In this document: piece after piece, positions 8,699-15,207 of the stretch
Numbering within the stretch: the stretch's first letter is position 1
How the letters are laid out: each line of letters begins with the position of its first letter
Assembly: GCA_017623355.1 (NCBI GenBank)
Contig: JAGAPG010000011.1
Location: 1 to 37,346 of the forward strand
Reading direction: 5' to 3'
Origin: Clostridia bacterium
Lineage (GTDB): Bacteria > Bacillota > Clostridia > Oscillospirales > CAG-272
DNA length: 37,346 nucleotides
Translations under genes and position numbers: made by a program
The notes under the pieces: model-generated
The model's input: the letters and a program-made list of their open reading frames with translations, nothing else
Databases searched by the model: none
Told to the model about the DNA's origin: nothing

Positions 8699-8708
8699 AT
8701 TTATCTCC

Positions 8709-9863
8709 TTAAACCCTTTCTGCGCCAACGTATACGGCGTCTATTTCGGGATCAACAATATTGTTTATAACGATAAAATCAGCTCGGAAGCATTTTTCTA
8801 TTCTGCCGACGAAGTCAGCCTTTACCATACTTGCAGGATTTACAGTTGCATATTTTAAAGCTTCGTTTAACGGAATAGAGCAGAACCTCATCATATTTTT
8901 TAATGCCTTGAACATAGTGAGCGTGCTTCCTGCAATAGTTCCGCTTGGAAGAATAATTGCGCGTCCGTTTCGAACCGTAACAGGTGAGCCTGCTATGAAA
9001 TAATCTCCGTCGGGCTCTCCGGTAGCGCTCATAGAATCAGTTATGAGTACGAGCTTGTCCTTTGGCTTCGATTTGTATGCAAGCACTACCATAGATGGAT
9101 GAACGTGTTCTCCGTCAGCGATAATCTCTGCGTAAGCCTCATCTGAGGTAAGTGCGCATATTGCAGCTCCGGGCATTCGATGATGAACCTTAGTCATAGC
9201 ATTGAATGTATGAGTGAAAGAGCGAGCTCCGTTTTCAAGCGCATCCTTTGCTTGCTCGTAGGTAGCGTTGGTATGAGCCATTCCAATTGTTGCACCAAGC
9301 TCCAAAGCCTTGCTTATAAATTCCTTTGAGCCGTCAAGCTCGGGGGCAAGCGAGAAGTGCATAGGAGGTGGCATCATAGCAAGCGCAAGCTCCTCAGCCT
9401 CGTTTGCTTTGGGAAGCGCTAAAAGCTCAAGTGCGTGAGCGCCCTTCATTTCAGGGTTGAGATACCTTCCTTCAAGATGGATACCTAAAATATTCGCCAT
9501 ACCGCCTGTATGATTTAATCTTTGCTGATTTAAAGCGAAGATTGAATTTATATAATTAGTAATGTTATCAGATGCAAGAGTAGCCATAACTGAGGTTGTA
9601 CCCATTTGGGCATATCTTTTGCACATAGCGGGAATATCCTGTTCCTTGACGCAGTTGAAATCGTGTCCGCCGATGCCGTGAGAATGAACGTCAACAAGAC
9701 CAGGAATGAGATATTTTCCTTCAATATCGAAAATTTGACAGTCGTACGGCATCTCGCTCGTTATGTCAACGATAAAGCCGTCCTCACAAATGACGTTTTT
9801 CTTTTCAAACGCTTCTTTGCGGGAATCAAAGACCATTCCGTTTATAAAGGCAGTTCTTTTCAT
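8709..9863 (-). CDS. nagA: N-acetylglucosamine-6-phosphate deacetylase
   Basis: NagA deacetylates GlcNAc-6-phosphate to glucosamine-6-phosphate in amino sugar catabolism and cell-wall recycling. The 384-residue protein is an amidohydrolase with the N-terminal VDVHSHGIGG metal site (H60, H62), a Glu-containing LGIHLEGRYLNP segment, AHTNAT, HTFNAMTKVHHR and the late DSMSATG catalytic Asp motif, all characteristic of NagA. The ATG at 9863 is preceded by AGGAGG at 7 bases. It is the first gene after the rsmI terminator and leads into metG. I see a TATAAT-like box upstream but no matching -35. No nagB or PTS gene is present nearby, so its pairing with metG is not a sugar operon. Confidence 0.95.
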   Translation of the reverse strand: MKRTAFINGMVFDSRKEAFEKKNVICEDGFIVDITSEMPYDCQIFDIEGKYLIPGLVDVHSHGIGGHDFNCVKEQDIPAMCKRYAQMGTTSVMATLASDNITNYINSIFALNQQRLNHTGGMANILGIHLEGRYLNPEMKGAHALELLALPKANEAEELALAMMPPPMHFSLAPELDGSKEFISKALELGATIGMAHTNATYEQAKDALENGARSFTHTFNAMTKVHHRMPGAAICALTSDEAYAEIIADGEHVHPSMVVLAYKSKPKDKLVLITDSMSATGEPDGDYFIAGSPVTVRNGRAIILPSGTIAGSTLTMFKALKNMMRFCSIPLNEALKYATVNPASMVKADFVGRIEKCFRADFIVINNIVDPEIDAVYVGAERV

Positions 9864-9912
9864 ATCGTACCTCCTAAAATATATATACGCATAATTATAT
9901 ATATTTTAGCAG

Positions 9913-9943
9913 AAAAAAACTCCCATATCAAGGAGTTTTTCTG
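9913..9943 (-). terminator. Intrinsic terminator after rsmI
   Basis: Perfect 9-bp stem (AAAAACTCC at 9915-9923 with 9932-9940) and 8-base loop, with a run of T on the minus strand in and after the second arm. It lies 14 bases after the rsmI stop and before nagA. Confidence 0.8.
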
Positions 9944-9956
9944 AAAAATATTAAAT

Positions 9957-10841
9957 TTATGAATTTATTTCTTTATAAACTTCATTTTTAGGCAAGCCTC
10001 TGTCCTTTGCAGTGGCTTTTATGGCATCCATTTTTTTGAGACCGCCGTTTATATAGTGCTCTACGTGCTCCTCAAGCGACATATCTACCCAAAAGGCGCA
10101 TTCTTTAATGGAAGCATCGTCGCAGCCCTCGATAACGAGAACATATTCGCCGCGGGGATCGTTTTCAGTGTAGTAGCTTATAGCACCTGAAAGTGTGGTT
10201 CTTATTATCTCCTCGTTAAGCTTGGTAAGCTCGCGACAAAGAGAGATTTTTCTATCCCCAAAAGCGCTTAAAATATCCTCAAGCGTTTTTCTTAACTTGT
10301 GGGGAGCTTCGTAAAATATCGTTGTGCGTCTATCGTTTTTTATTTCGTTCAGTCTTGAAAATCGTTCGTTTTTATTTGTGCTCAGAAATCCCTCGAAGCA
10401 AAATCTTCCCGTTGGGAGAGCAGAGAGCGCAAGTGCGTTTATAACGGCGCAGCAGCCGGGAATTGAGGTTACGGTTACATTGTTTTCTGCACAAAGCTTA
10501 ACAAGATCCTCACCGGGATCGCTTATTGCGGGAGTTCCCGCATCTGTAACCAATGCGCAGCTCTCACCGTTCTTTAATTTTTCTAAAATTATCTCTCCGC
10601 GCTCCCTCTTGTTGTGTTCAAAGTAGCTGACCATCGGCTTTGATATTCCAAAATAGGCAAGAAGCTTGCCTGTGTTTCTCGTATCCTCGGCAGCAATAAA
10701 ATCCACATTGCTCAGCACCTTTAAGGCTCTTTCACTTATATCGGAGAGGTTTCCTATGGGTGTTGCGACCAAATACAAAACGCCGCCAATTATGGCGTTC
10801 TTATTCTCTCTTGAAACATTTTTTGATTTTATACTACTCAT
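9957..10841 (-). CDS. rsmI: 16S rRNA (cytidine-1402 2'-O)-methyltransferase RsmI
   Basis: RsmI methylates the ribose of C1402 in the decoding centre of 16S rRNA using S-adenosylmethionine. It is a tetrapyrrole-methylase-fold enzyme. The 294 residues show the expected blocks in order: LVATPIGNLSD, AAEDTRNTGKLL, SYFEHNKRER, VTDAGTPAISDPG, FEGFL and FYEAPHKL. A short C-terminal helical domain (KKMDAIKATAKDRGLPKNEV) is also typical. The start at 10841 has GGAG 7 bases upstream and overlaps the end of the preceding methyltransferase gene by 8 bases, which indicates translational coupling. The N-terminus is about 18 residues longer than usual before the first strand. This pairing with a TrmN6/YabB-type gene is a standard Firmicutes arrangement. 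Confidence 0.96.
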   Translation of the reverse strand: MSSIKSKNVSRENKNAIIGGVLYLVATPIGNLSDISERALKVLSNVDFIAAEDTRNTGKLLAYFGISKPMVSYFEHNKRERGEIILEKLKNGESCALVTDAGTPAISDPGEDLVKLCAENNVTVTSIPGCCAVINALALSALPTGRFCFEGFLSTNKNERFSRLNEIKNDRRTTIFYEAPHKLRKTLEDILSAFGDRKISLCRELTKLNEEIIRTTLSGAISYYTENDPRGEYVLVIEGCDDASIKECAFWVDMSLEEHVEHYINGGLKKMDAIKATAKDRGLPKNEVYKEINS

Positions 10842-11583
10842 TATTTATCTCCAAACTGCAATTTTCGTAAATTTTTCTAAATCTATCGGTATATTCTTGA
10901 GTTTTATCCTTGTATATAAAAATCGGTGCTTCCACACTCATTCCGCTTTTTCCGCCAAGTTTAGCAGAAATAAGTAAAAGACAGGGGGGAGTGGTTGAAT
11001 TTGGGTGAATAAAAGTAAGCTTTTTAGGCTCTAAATTGTTATTTTTAAGCGCAAATATAAGATCGGAAAGCCTATCGGGACGGTATACTACATAAAAATT
11101 ACCGCCGTGCTTTAAAATGCGTTTGGCGCAAGCACAAAAATCATTAATATTTCCACACACCTCGTGGCGTGCTATATTTTTTTCTTCGTGTTCGTTTGCT
11201 TTTCCGGAATCTGTTTTCATATACGGTGGATTAGAAAAAACAAAATCCACCTCACCCTGTGTGTCGGAAACGGATGCTGAGATTATATTTTTATTTATTA
11301 CGGTAAGCCTTTGATCGAACCCGTTAAGCGTTGCGTTTCGTTTTGAAAGCTCGGCAAATTCATTTTGAACCTCAAAGCCAAACACGTGTCGGCACTTTTC
11401 TTTAGAAATGGCAAGAAGAGAAATAACACCGCTTCCAAGACCCAGCTCAGCGCCGACGAGCTTACTACGTTTTGGCAGGGCTGCGGCTAAAAGATAAGCA
11501 TCTGTACCGAATGTAAGACCGTTTACCTTTTCGATAAGCTTTAAATTTTCGTTTATATCGTTTATTCTTTCATTGTTATTCAT
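10834..11583 (-). CDS. TrmN6/YabB-type N6-adenine tRNA methyltransferase family protein
   Basis: A class I S-adenosylmethionine-dependent methyltransferase of 249 residues. The SAM site is AELGLGSGVISLLAI (about 45-59). The catalytic NPPY motif (118-121), typical of N6-adenine and glutamine amino-methyltransferases, is in FSNPPYMKTD. The C-terminal HPNSTTPPCLLLISAKLGG block is characteristic of the YabB/TrmN6 group, which methylates A37 of a tRNA in E. coli. The Gram-positive orthologue's target is less certain. I chose the ATG at 11583 (GGAG 5 bases before) over the one at 11616, which lies next to the ferredoxin terminator hairpin. rsmI follows with an overlap. I see no promoter of its own between the terminator and the start. 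Confidence 0.88.
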   Translation of the reverse strand: MNNNERINDINENLKLIEKVNGLTFGTDAYLLAAALPKRSKLVGAELGLGSGVISLLAISKEKCRHVFGFEVQNEFAELSKRNATLNGFDQRLTVINKNIISASVSDTQGEVDFVFSNPPYMKTDSGKANEHEEKNIARHEVCGNINDFCACAKRILKHGGNFYVVYRPDRLSDLIFALKNNNLEPKKLTFIHPNSTTPPCLLLISAKLGGKSGMSVEAPIFIYKDKTQEYTDRFRKIYENCSLEINNE

Positions 11584-11602
11584 AAATACTCCGGCAAACA
11601 AT

Positions 11603-11628
11603 AACGGAATTGCCAAAGCAATTCCGTT
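11603..11628 (-). terminator. Terminator-like hairpin after the ferredoxin gene
   Basis: Perfect 11-bp stem (AACGGAATTGC at 11603-11613 with 11618-11628) and a 4-base loop, lying 20 bases after the ferredoxin stop. The downstream T tract on the minus strand is weak (TTATTGTTT), so leakage into the next gene is likely. Confidence 0.6.
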
Positions 11629-11648
11629 GACTGTTTATGTAATTTGAA

Positions 11649-11819
11649 TTATTCTTCAACAGGTGCGCCAACAGGACATGCGCCGGCACAAGAACCGCAA
11701 GAAATGCATTCATCAGCGTTGATAACGTACTTTCCGTCGCCTTCCTCTATGCAAGAGCAGGGACAAGCGTCAGTGCAAGCACCGCAAGCGATGCAATCGT
11801 CTGTAATTTTGTATGCCAT
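11649..11819 (-). CDS. 2[4Fe-4S] clostridial-type ferredoxin
   Basis: A small gene of 56 codons. It encodes a bacterial ferredoxin with two C-x2-C-x2-C-x3-C-P motifs: C9, C12, C15, C19 and C38, C41, C44, C48. The ends, MAYKI and CPVGAPVEE, closely match classic clostridial ferredoxins of 55 residues. It is a low-potential electron carrier in the cytosol, for example for pyruvate:ferredoxin oxidoreductase, hydrogenase or Nfn. Two extra cysteines (C21, C23) follow the first motif, which is not usual. The ATG at 11819 has GGAGG upstream, and a strong promoter and terminator flank the gene, so it is its own transcription unit. NfnAB, encoded at 23716-25985, would be a natural electron partner; this is inference. 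Confidence 0.93.
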   Translation of the reverse strand: MAYKITDDCIACGACTDACPCSCIEEGDGKYVINADECISCGSCAGACPVGAPVEE

Positions 11820-11850
11820 TTCAAAATACCTCCGTAATATTTGTAATTAT

Positions 11851-11878
11851 ATTTTATCACAAAAAAAGAATTTGTCAA
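11851..11878 (-). promoter_or_regulatory. Promoter of the ferredoxin gene
   Basis: Minus-strand TTGACA (11878-11873), a 16-base spacer, then TAAAAT (11856-11851), about 30 bases before the ATG. Near-consensus boxes suggest high expression. Confidence 0.75.
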
Positions 11879-11913
11879 TAAGATAATCGAAAATAATTTA
11901 ACATAATACGTTT

Positions 11914-12801
11914 TTATTCGATATCATTTGCGTTATCCGTCGATTTTTTTGACTTTGGACCTTCCAAAACGGTAACGTTGTCGCGATGATATGTTTTGAC
12001 AGAATCATTTATGCTTACCTTCAAAAGACCGCGCAAGGTGTTTGCCTCTGTTACTGTTCCTTCACCGTCGGGGGTTTTTACGGTTGAGCCAACCGCAGGA
12101 GTAATTTTTGCCTCCTGAAGATATGTGTCGTATTCGTATCTGAGACAGCACATAAGTCTTCCGCACGCTCCCGATATTTTGGCAGAATTGAGTGAGAGAT
12201 TTTGCTCCTTTGCCATTTTTATCGATACCTGAACAAAGTCGGGGAGAAATGATGAACAACAGAATTGCCGTCCGCAAGTACCGAGTCCCCCCATAAATTT
12301 CGCTTCATCGCGTATGCCGATTTGACGGAGCTCGATTCTTGTTTTGAACGTGCCTGCAAGATCCTTAACAAGCTCACGAAAATCTATTCTTCCATCTGCT
12401 GTGAAATAGAATGTAAGCTTTGACGCGTCAAAGGTGTATTCAGCCTCGATCAGCTTCATTTCAAGCTTATGAGCTTGAATTTTTTGCTGACATATTCTTA
12501 ACGCATCCTGCTCCTTGCGTTTGTTTATTTCGTGAGTTTTTACATCATCAGCCGTAGCAGATCTTATAACAGGCTTAAGAGGCTGAATAACGTCGCTTGT
12601 GGAAATCATTTTGTTTGGAGCGCATACCTTACCGAACTCCAGTCCGCGAGAGGTTTCCACAATTGCGTTTTCCGATAGCTTGAATTGAATTCCGTTAGGC
12701 GCAAAATAATATGTTTTTCCGCCATCCTTGAAGCAAATACCGACAACCTCGGTAAAAGGATTTTCGATAGCTTCTTCGTTTATATTTATCTCGTTTGGCA
12801 T
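11914..12801 (-). CDS. ricT: RicT (YaaT), PSP1-domain regulator of RNA processing and sporulation
   Basis: RicT/YaaT is part of the RicAFT complex of Firmicutes, which binds iron-sulfur clusters, aids RNase Y-dependent mRNA maturation and affects sporulation, competence and biofilm. The 295 residues contain the PSP1 domain with its cysteine pairs in CGRQFCC (C176, C181, C182) and CGRLMCC (C213, C218, C219). These are the hallmarks of the family. The gene begins 1 base after the holB stop, with AAAGG upstream, and holB-yaaT is a conserved neighbourhood in Firmicutes. It is transcribed with holB from the consensus promoter at 13832-13860. No clear terminator follows the stop. The ferredoxin promoter lies in the next 94 bases. 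Confidence 0.93.
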   Translation of the reverse strand: MPNEININEEAIENPFTEVVGICFKDGGKTYYFAPNGIQFKLSENAIVETSRGLEFGKVCAPNKMISTSDVIQPLKPVIRSATADDVKTHEINKRKEQDALRICQQKIQAHKLEMKLIEAEYTFDASKLTFYFTADGRIDFRELVKDLAGTFKTRIELRQIGIRDEAKFMGGLGTCGRQFCCSSFLPDFVQVSIKMAKEQNLSLNSAKISGACGRLMCCLRYEYDTYLQEAKITPAVGSTVKTPDGEGTVTEANTLRGLLKVSINDSVKTYHRDNVTVLEGPKSKKSTDNANDIE

Positions 12802-12802
12802 T

Positions 12803-13792
12803 TTAATTACCTTTCTTTTTTGAATTTGTCAGAATTGACATAAGTGTTAGTGCGGTTGCGGAGTTTGAATTAAGATCATCTCTTGCTTCAAGCAGAGAAT
12901 CATATACCGCAAGGAGCTTGACAAGAGAATATTTATTTCCAAGCTCTATAGGCTCTGCGGGCGACGGAAAAAAGTAAAGGGGAGCATTTTTGTCCTTTTT
13001 CAAAAGAATAATATCTCCTATTACCGTAACGCAGAGCGAGATAAGCTCCTTTAAGCTGTCTCTTGTTTGATTTGAAAGAGAAAGCATAAACGATACAGAA
13101 TCTGAGTTGTTTTTTAAAATTGCTTTTATAAGCTCAAGGGCATTTTTTCTCAAAAGCAAGACCTCGTTGCTTTTTTTCTCATCAAGCATATCAAGCGCAT
13201 AACCGAGAGAGCCTGCTGAGGATATAACGATTTCCATAAGCGTTTCGTCGCTTATAGATGGACGTATAGCTTCCTTGATATAAGAAAAAACTGTATCCTT
13301 GTCAAGCAGCTTGGTGCGCAATATCTGCGCACGAGAGCGAATAGTTTCAAGGAGAGCAGAGGCATCGGTCGTAAGTAAGAAAAATACGACATTTGGTGGT
13401 GGTTCTTCAAGAGATATCAAAAGAGCATTCTGTGCTTTTATATTCATTTTTTCGGCGTTTGTGATTATATAGATCTTATAATCGTATTCGGCACTGGATT
13501 CGTAAAGCTTTTGTCTGAGCTCACGCACCTGCTCGACCTTGGTTATTTCCAAAAATCTTACGTCTGCACAGTTATCGTTCAGTACCTTTCTGCAGGGCTG
13601 ACATTTTCCGCACGGTAGGCTTCCCTCACCGCTACATAAAATGGCGGCGGAAGCAAGCCTTGCAACAGTGCGCTTGCCTGTGCCAGCAGAACCTTCAATT
13701 ATATAAGCGTGTGAAAAGCGTTTTTCCTTTATTGCAAGTCCAAGGTTCTTTTTTATATCGTCGTTTCCGATAAGACTGTCAAATATATTCAA
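12803..13792 (-). CDS. holB: DNA polymerase III delta' subunit
   Basis: HolB is a clamp-loader subunit of the replicative polymerase. The 329-residue protein has the AAA+ fold with a P-loop-like GSAGTGKR (34-41), a zinc module with C53, C61, C64 and C67 (CGKCQPC), and the NALLISLEEPPPNVVFFLLT segment with the arginine-finger region SRAQ after it, as in delta'. The start is TTG at 13792, giving the expected N-terminus NIFDSLIGN. GGAGG is about 8 bases upstream, and no ATG fits better. It heads the holB-ricT transcript, read divergently from gap. In many Firmicutes tmk and a YaaQ-type gene precede it. They are absent here. Confidence 0.93.
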   Translation of the reverse strand: MNIFDSLIGNDDIKKNLGLAIKEKRFSHAYIIEGSAGTGKRTVARLASAAILCSGEGSLPCGKCQPCRKVLNDNCADVRFLEITKVEQVRELRQKLYESSAEYDYKIYIITNAEKMNIKAQNALLISLEEPPPNVVFFLLTTDASALLETIRSRAQILRTKLLDKDTVFSYIKEAIRPSISDETLMEIVISSAGSLGYALDMLDEKKSNEVLLLRKNALELIKAILKNNSDSVSFMLSLSNQTRDSLKELISLCVTVIGDIILLKKDKNAPLYFFPSPAEPIELGNKYSLVKLLAVYDSLLEARDDLNSNSATALTLMSILTNSKKKGN

Positions 13793-13831
13793 GAGCGCAC
13801 CTCCGATTACAAAACATTTTCCACATCTAAC

Positions 13832-13860
13832 ATTATAACAAATATTTTATAGTATGTCAA
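13832..13860 (-). promoter_or_regulatory. Promoter of holB-ricT
   Basis: Perfect consensus on the minus strand: TTGACA (13860-13855), a 17-base spacer, TATAAT (13837-13832), 40 bases before the TTG start. The 273-base divergent region between holB and gap otherwise holds only the gap promoter and AT-rich sequence. Confidence 0.85.
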
Positions 13861-13971
13861 ATAAAATCGCAAATCAACTGATCAAATTTGTGATAATTTA
13901 TATGAAAAGCCCTAAAAAATCATGAAAATTTATGCAATAAAGAGAAAAATTATGTATTTTTTAAAAAACTC

Positions 13972-14000
13972 TTGAATATTATTGTACTTTAGTTTATAAT
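13972..14000 (+). promoter_or_regulatory. Promoter of gap
   Basis: TTGAAT (13972-13977), a 17-base spacer, TATAAT (13995-14000). A perfect 10-bp palindrome GGAATATTCC at 14018-14027 lies in the early leader and could be an operator. Confidence 0.75.
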
Positions 14001-14065
14001 ATATAACTGGTAGGGAAGGAATATTCCATACACAAAAATTATTAAAATTCTTGGAGGAATTTAAA

Positions 14066-15085
14066 ATGTCAGTTAAAGTTGCAATTAACGGCTTTGGCCG
14101 TATCGGACGTCTTGCATTCAGACAGATGTTCGGAGCAGAGGGCTACGAAGTAGTAGCTATCAACGATCTCACAAGCGCAAAAATGCTTGCACACCTTCTC
14201 AAATACGACACAGCACAAGGTAAATACGCTCTTGCTGATACCGTAACAGTTGATGAAGAAGCAAACAGCATTACAGTAGACGGAAAGACAATCAAGATCT
14301 ACGCAGAAAAGGACGCAGCTAACTGTCCTTGGGGCGAGCTCGGAGTAGACGTAGTACTCGAGTGCACAGGCTTCTACTGCTCTAAAGAAAAGTCTATGGC
14401 TCACATCAACGCAGGCGCTAAGAAGGTAGTTATCTCAGCTCCCGCAGGTAAGGATCTCAAGACAATCGTATTTAACGTAAATAACGAAACACTTTCTAAG
14501 GATGATCAGATCATTTCTGCTGCATCCTGCACAACAAACTGCCTTGCTCCTATGGCAAAGGCTCTTAATGATGCTTACGCTATTCAAAGCGGTATCATGA
14601 CAACAGTTCACGCTTACACAGGCGACCAAATGATCCTTGACGGTCCTCACAGAAAGGGTGACCTTCGCCGTGCTCGTGCAGGCGCACAAAACATCGTTCC
14701 TAACTCAACAGGCGCTGCAAAGGCTATCGGTCTTGTAATTCCTGAGCTCAACGGCAAGCTTATCGGTTCTGCTCAAAGAGTTCCTACCTGCACAGGTTCT
14801 ACAACAATCCTCGTTGCAGTAGTTAAGGGTAAGGATGTAACAGTTGAGTCTGTAAATGCTGCTATGAAGGCTCAGGCTTCCGAGTCCTTCGGCTACAACA
14901 CAGACGAGATCGTATCCTCTGACGTTATCGGTATGAGATACGGTTCACTCTTCGATGCAACACAAACAATGGTTGCTAAGATCGACGACGACACATATCA
15001 GGTACAGGTAGTTGCTTGGTACGACAACGAAAACAGCTACACAAGCCAGATGGTTAGAACAATTAAGTATTTCGCTGAGATCTAA
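14066..15085 (+). CDS. gap: Glyceraldehyde-3-phosphate dehydrogenase, NAD-dependent
   Basis: This is the glycolytic enzyme that oxidises glyceraldehyde-3-phosphate to 1,3-bisphosphoglycerate in the cytosol. I start it at the ATG at 14066 (339 residues), which gives the canonical [15 protein letters not shown] and has GGAGG 7 bases upstream. A TTG five codons earlier would overlap that site. The Rossmann motif GFGRIG is at 9-14, and the AINDL segment with Asp34 points to NAD preference. The catalytic Cys155 is in SCTTNC, and the [10 protein letters not shown]-like block ([10 protein letters not shown]) is intact. Codon use is regular (AAG, GTA, ACA, CTC/CTT) and differs from neighbours, as in highly expressed genes. 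It stands alone between its own promoter and a strong terminator, with no pgk, tpi or cggR alongside. Confidence 0.97.
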   Translation: MSVKVAINGFGRIGRLAFRQMFGAEGYEVVAINDLTSAKMLAHLLKYDTAQGKYALADTVTVDEEANSITVDGKTIKIYAEKDAANCPWGELGVDVVLECTGFYCSKEKSMAHINAGAKKVVISAPAGKDLKTIVFNVNNETLSKDDQIISAASCTTNCLAPMAKALNDAYAIQSGIMTTVHAYTGDQMILDGPHRKGDLRRARAGAQNIVPNSTGAAKAIGLVIPELNGKLIGSAQRVPTCTGSTTILVAVVKGKDVTVESVNAAMKAQASESFGYNTDEIVSSDVIGMRYGSLFDATQTMVAKIDDDTYQVQVVAWYDNENSYTSQMVRTIKYFAEI

Positions 15086-15101
15086 TTGTAATTATACTGA
15101 T

Positions 15102-15134
15102 AAAAAAATCCGACCGCAAGGTCGGATTTTTTTT
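15102..15134 (+). terminator. Intrinsic terminator of gap
   Basis: ATCCGACC (15108-15115) pairs with 15120-15127 around a GCAA tetraloop. The stem extends through an A tract and T tract, and eight T's follow on the plus strand. Confidence 0.9.
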
Positions 15135-15152
15135 ATAATTGTTGTTGTTTTA

Positions 15153-15181
15153 TTGAAAATCAATATTATATATGATAAACT
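15153..15181 (+). promoter_or_regulatory. Promoter of comEC
   Basis: TTGAAA (15153-15158), a 17-base spacer, TAAACT (15176-15181), 26 bases before the ATG. Confidence 0.55.
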
Positions 15182-15207
15182 AAATATAAATTTTTAAGGA
15201 GGTAAGT

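Noticed and set aside
11644-11886. 80-codon plus-strand frame over the ferredoxin gene
   Set aside because: The opposite strand encodes a canonical 56-residue 2[4Fe-4S] ferredoxin with its own promoter and ribosome binding site.
13861-13971. Possible Rex-like or other operator in the holB-gap divergent region (TTGTGATAA near 13889)
   Set aside because: Only one half-site resembles the known motif. The matching half is absent, so I do not call it.
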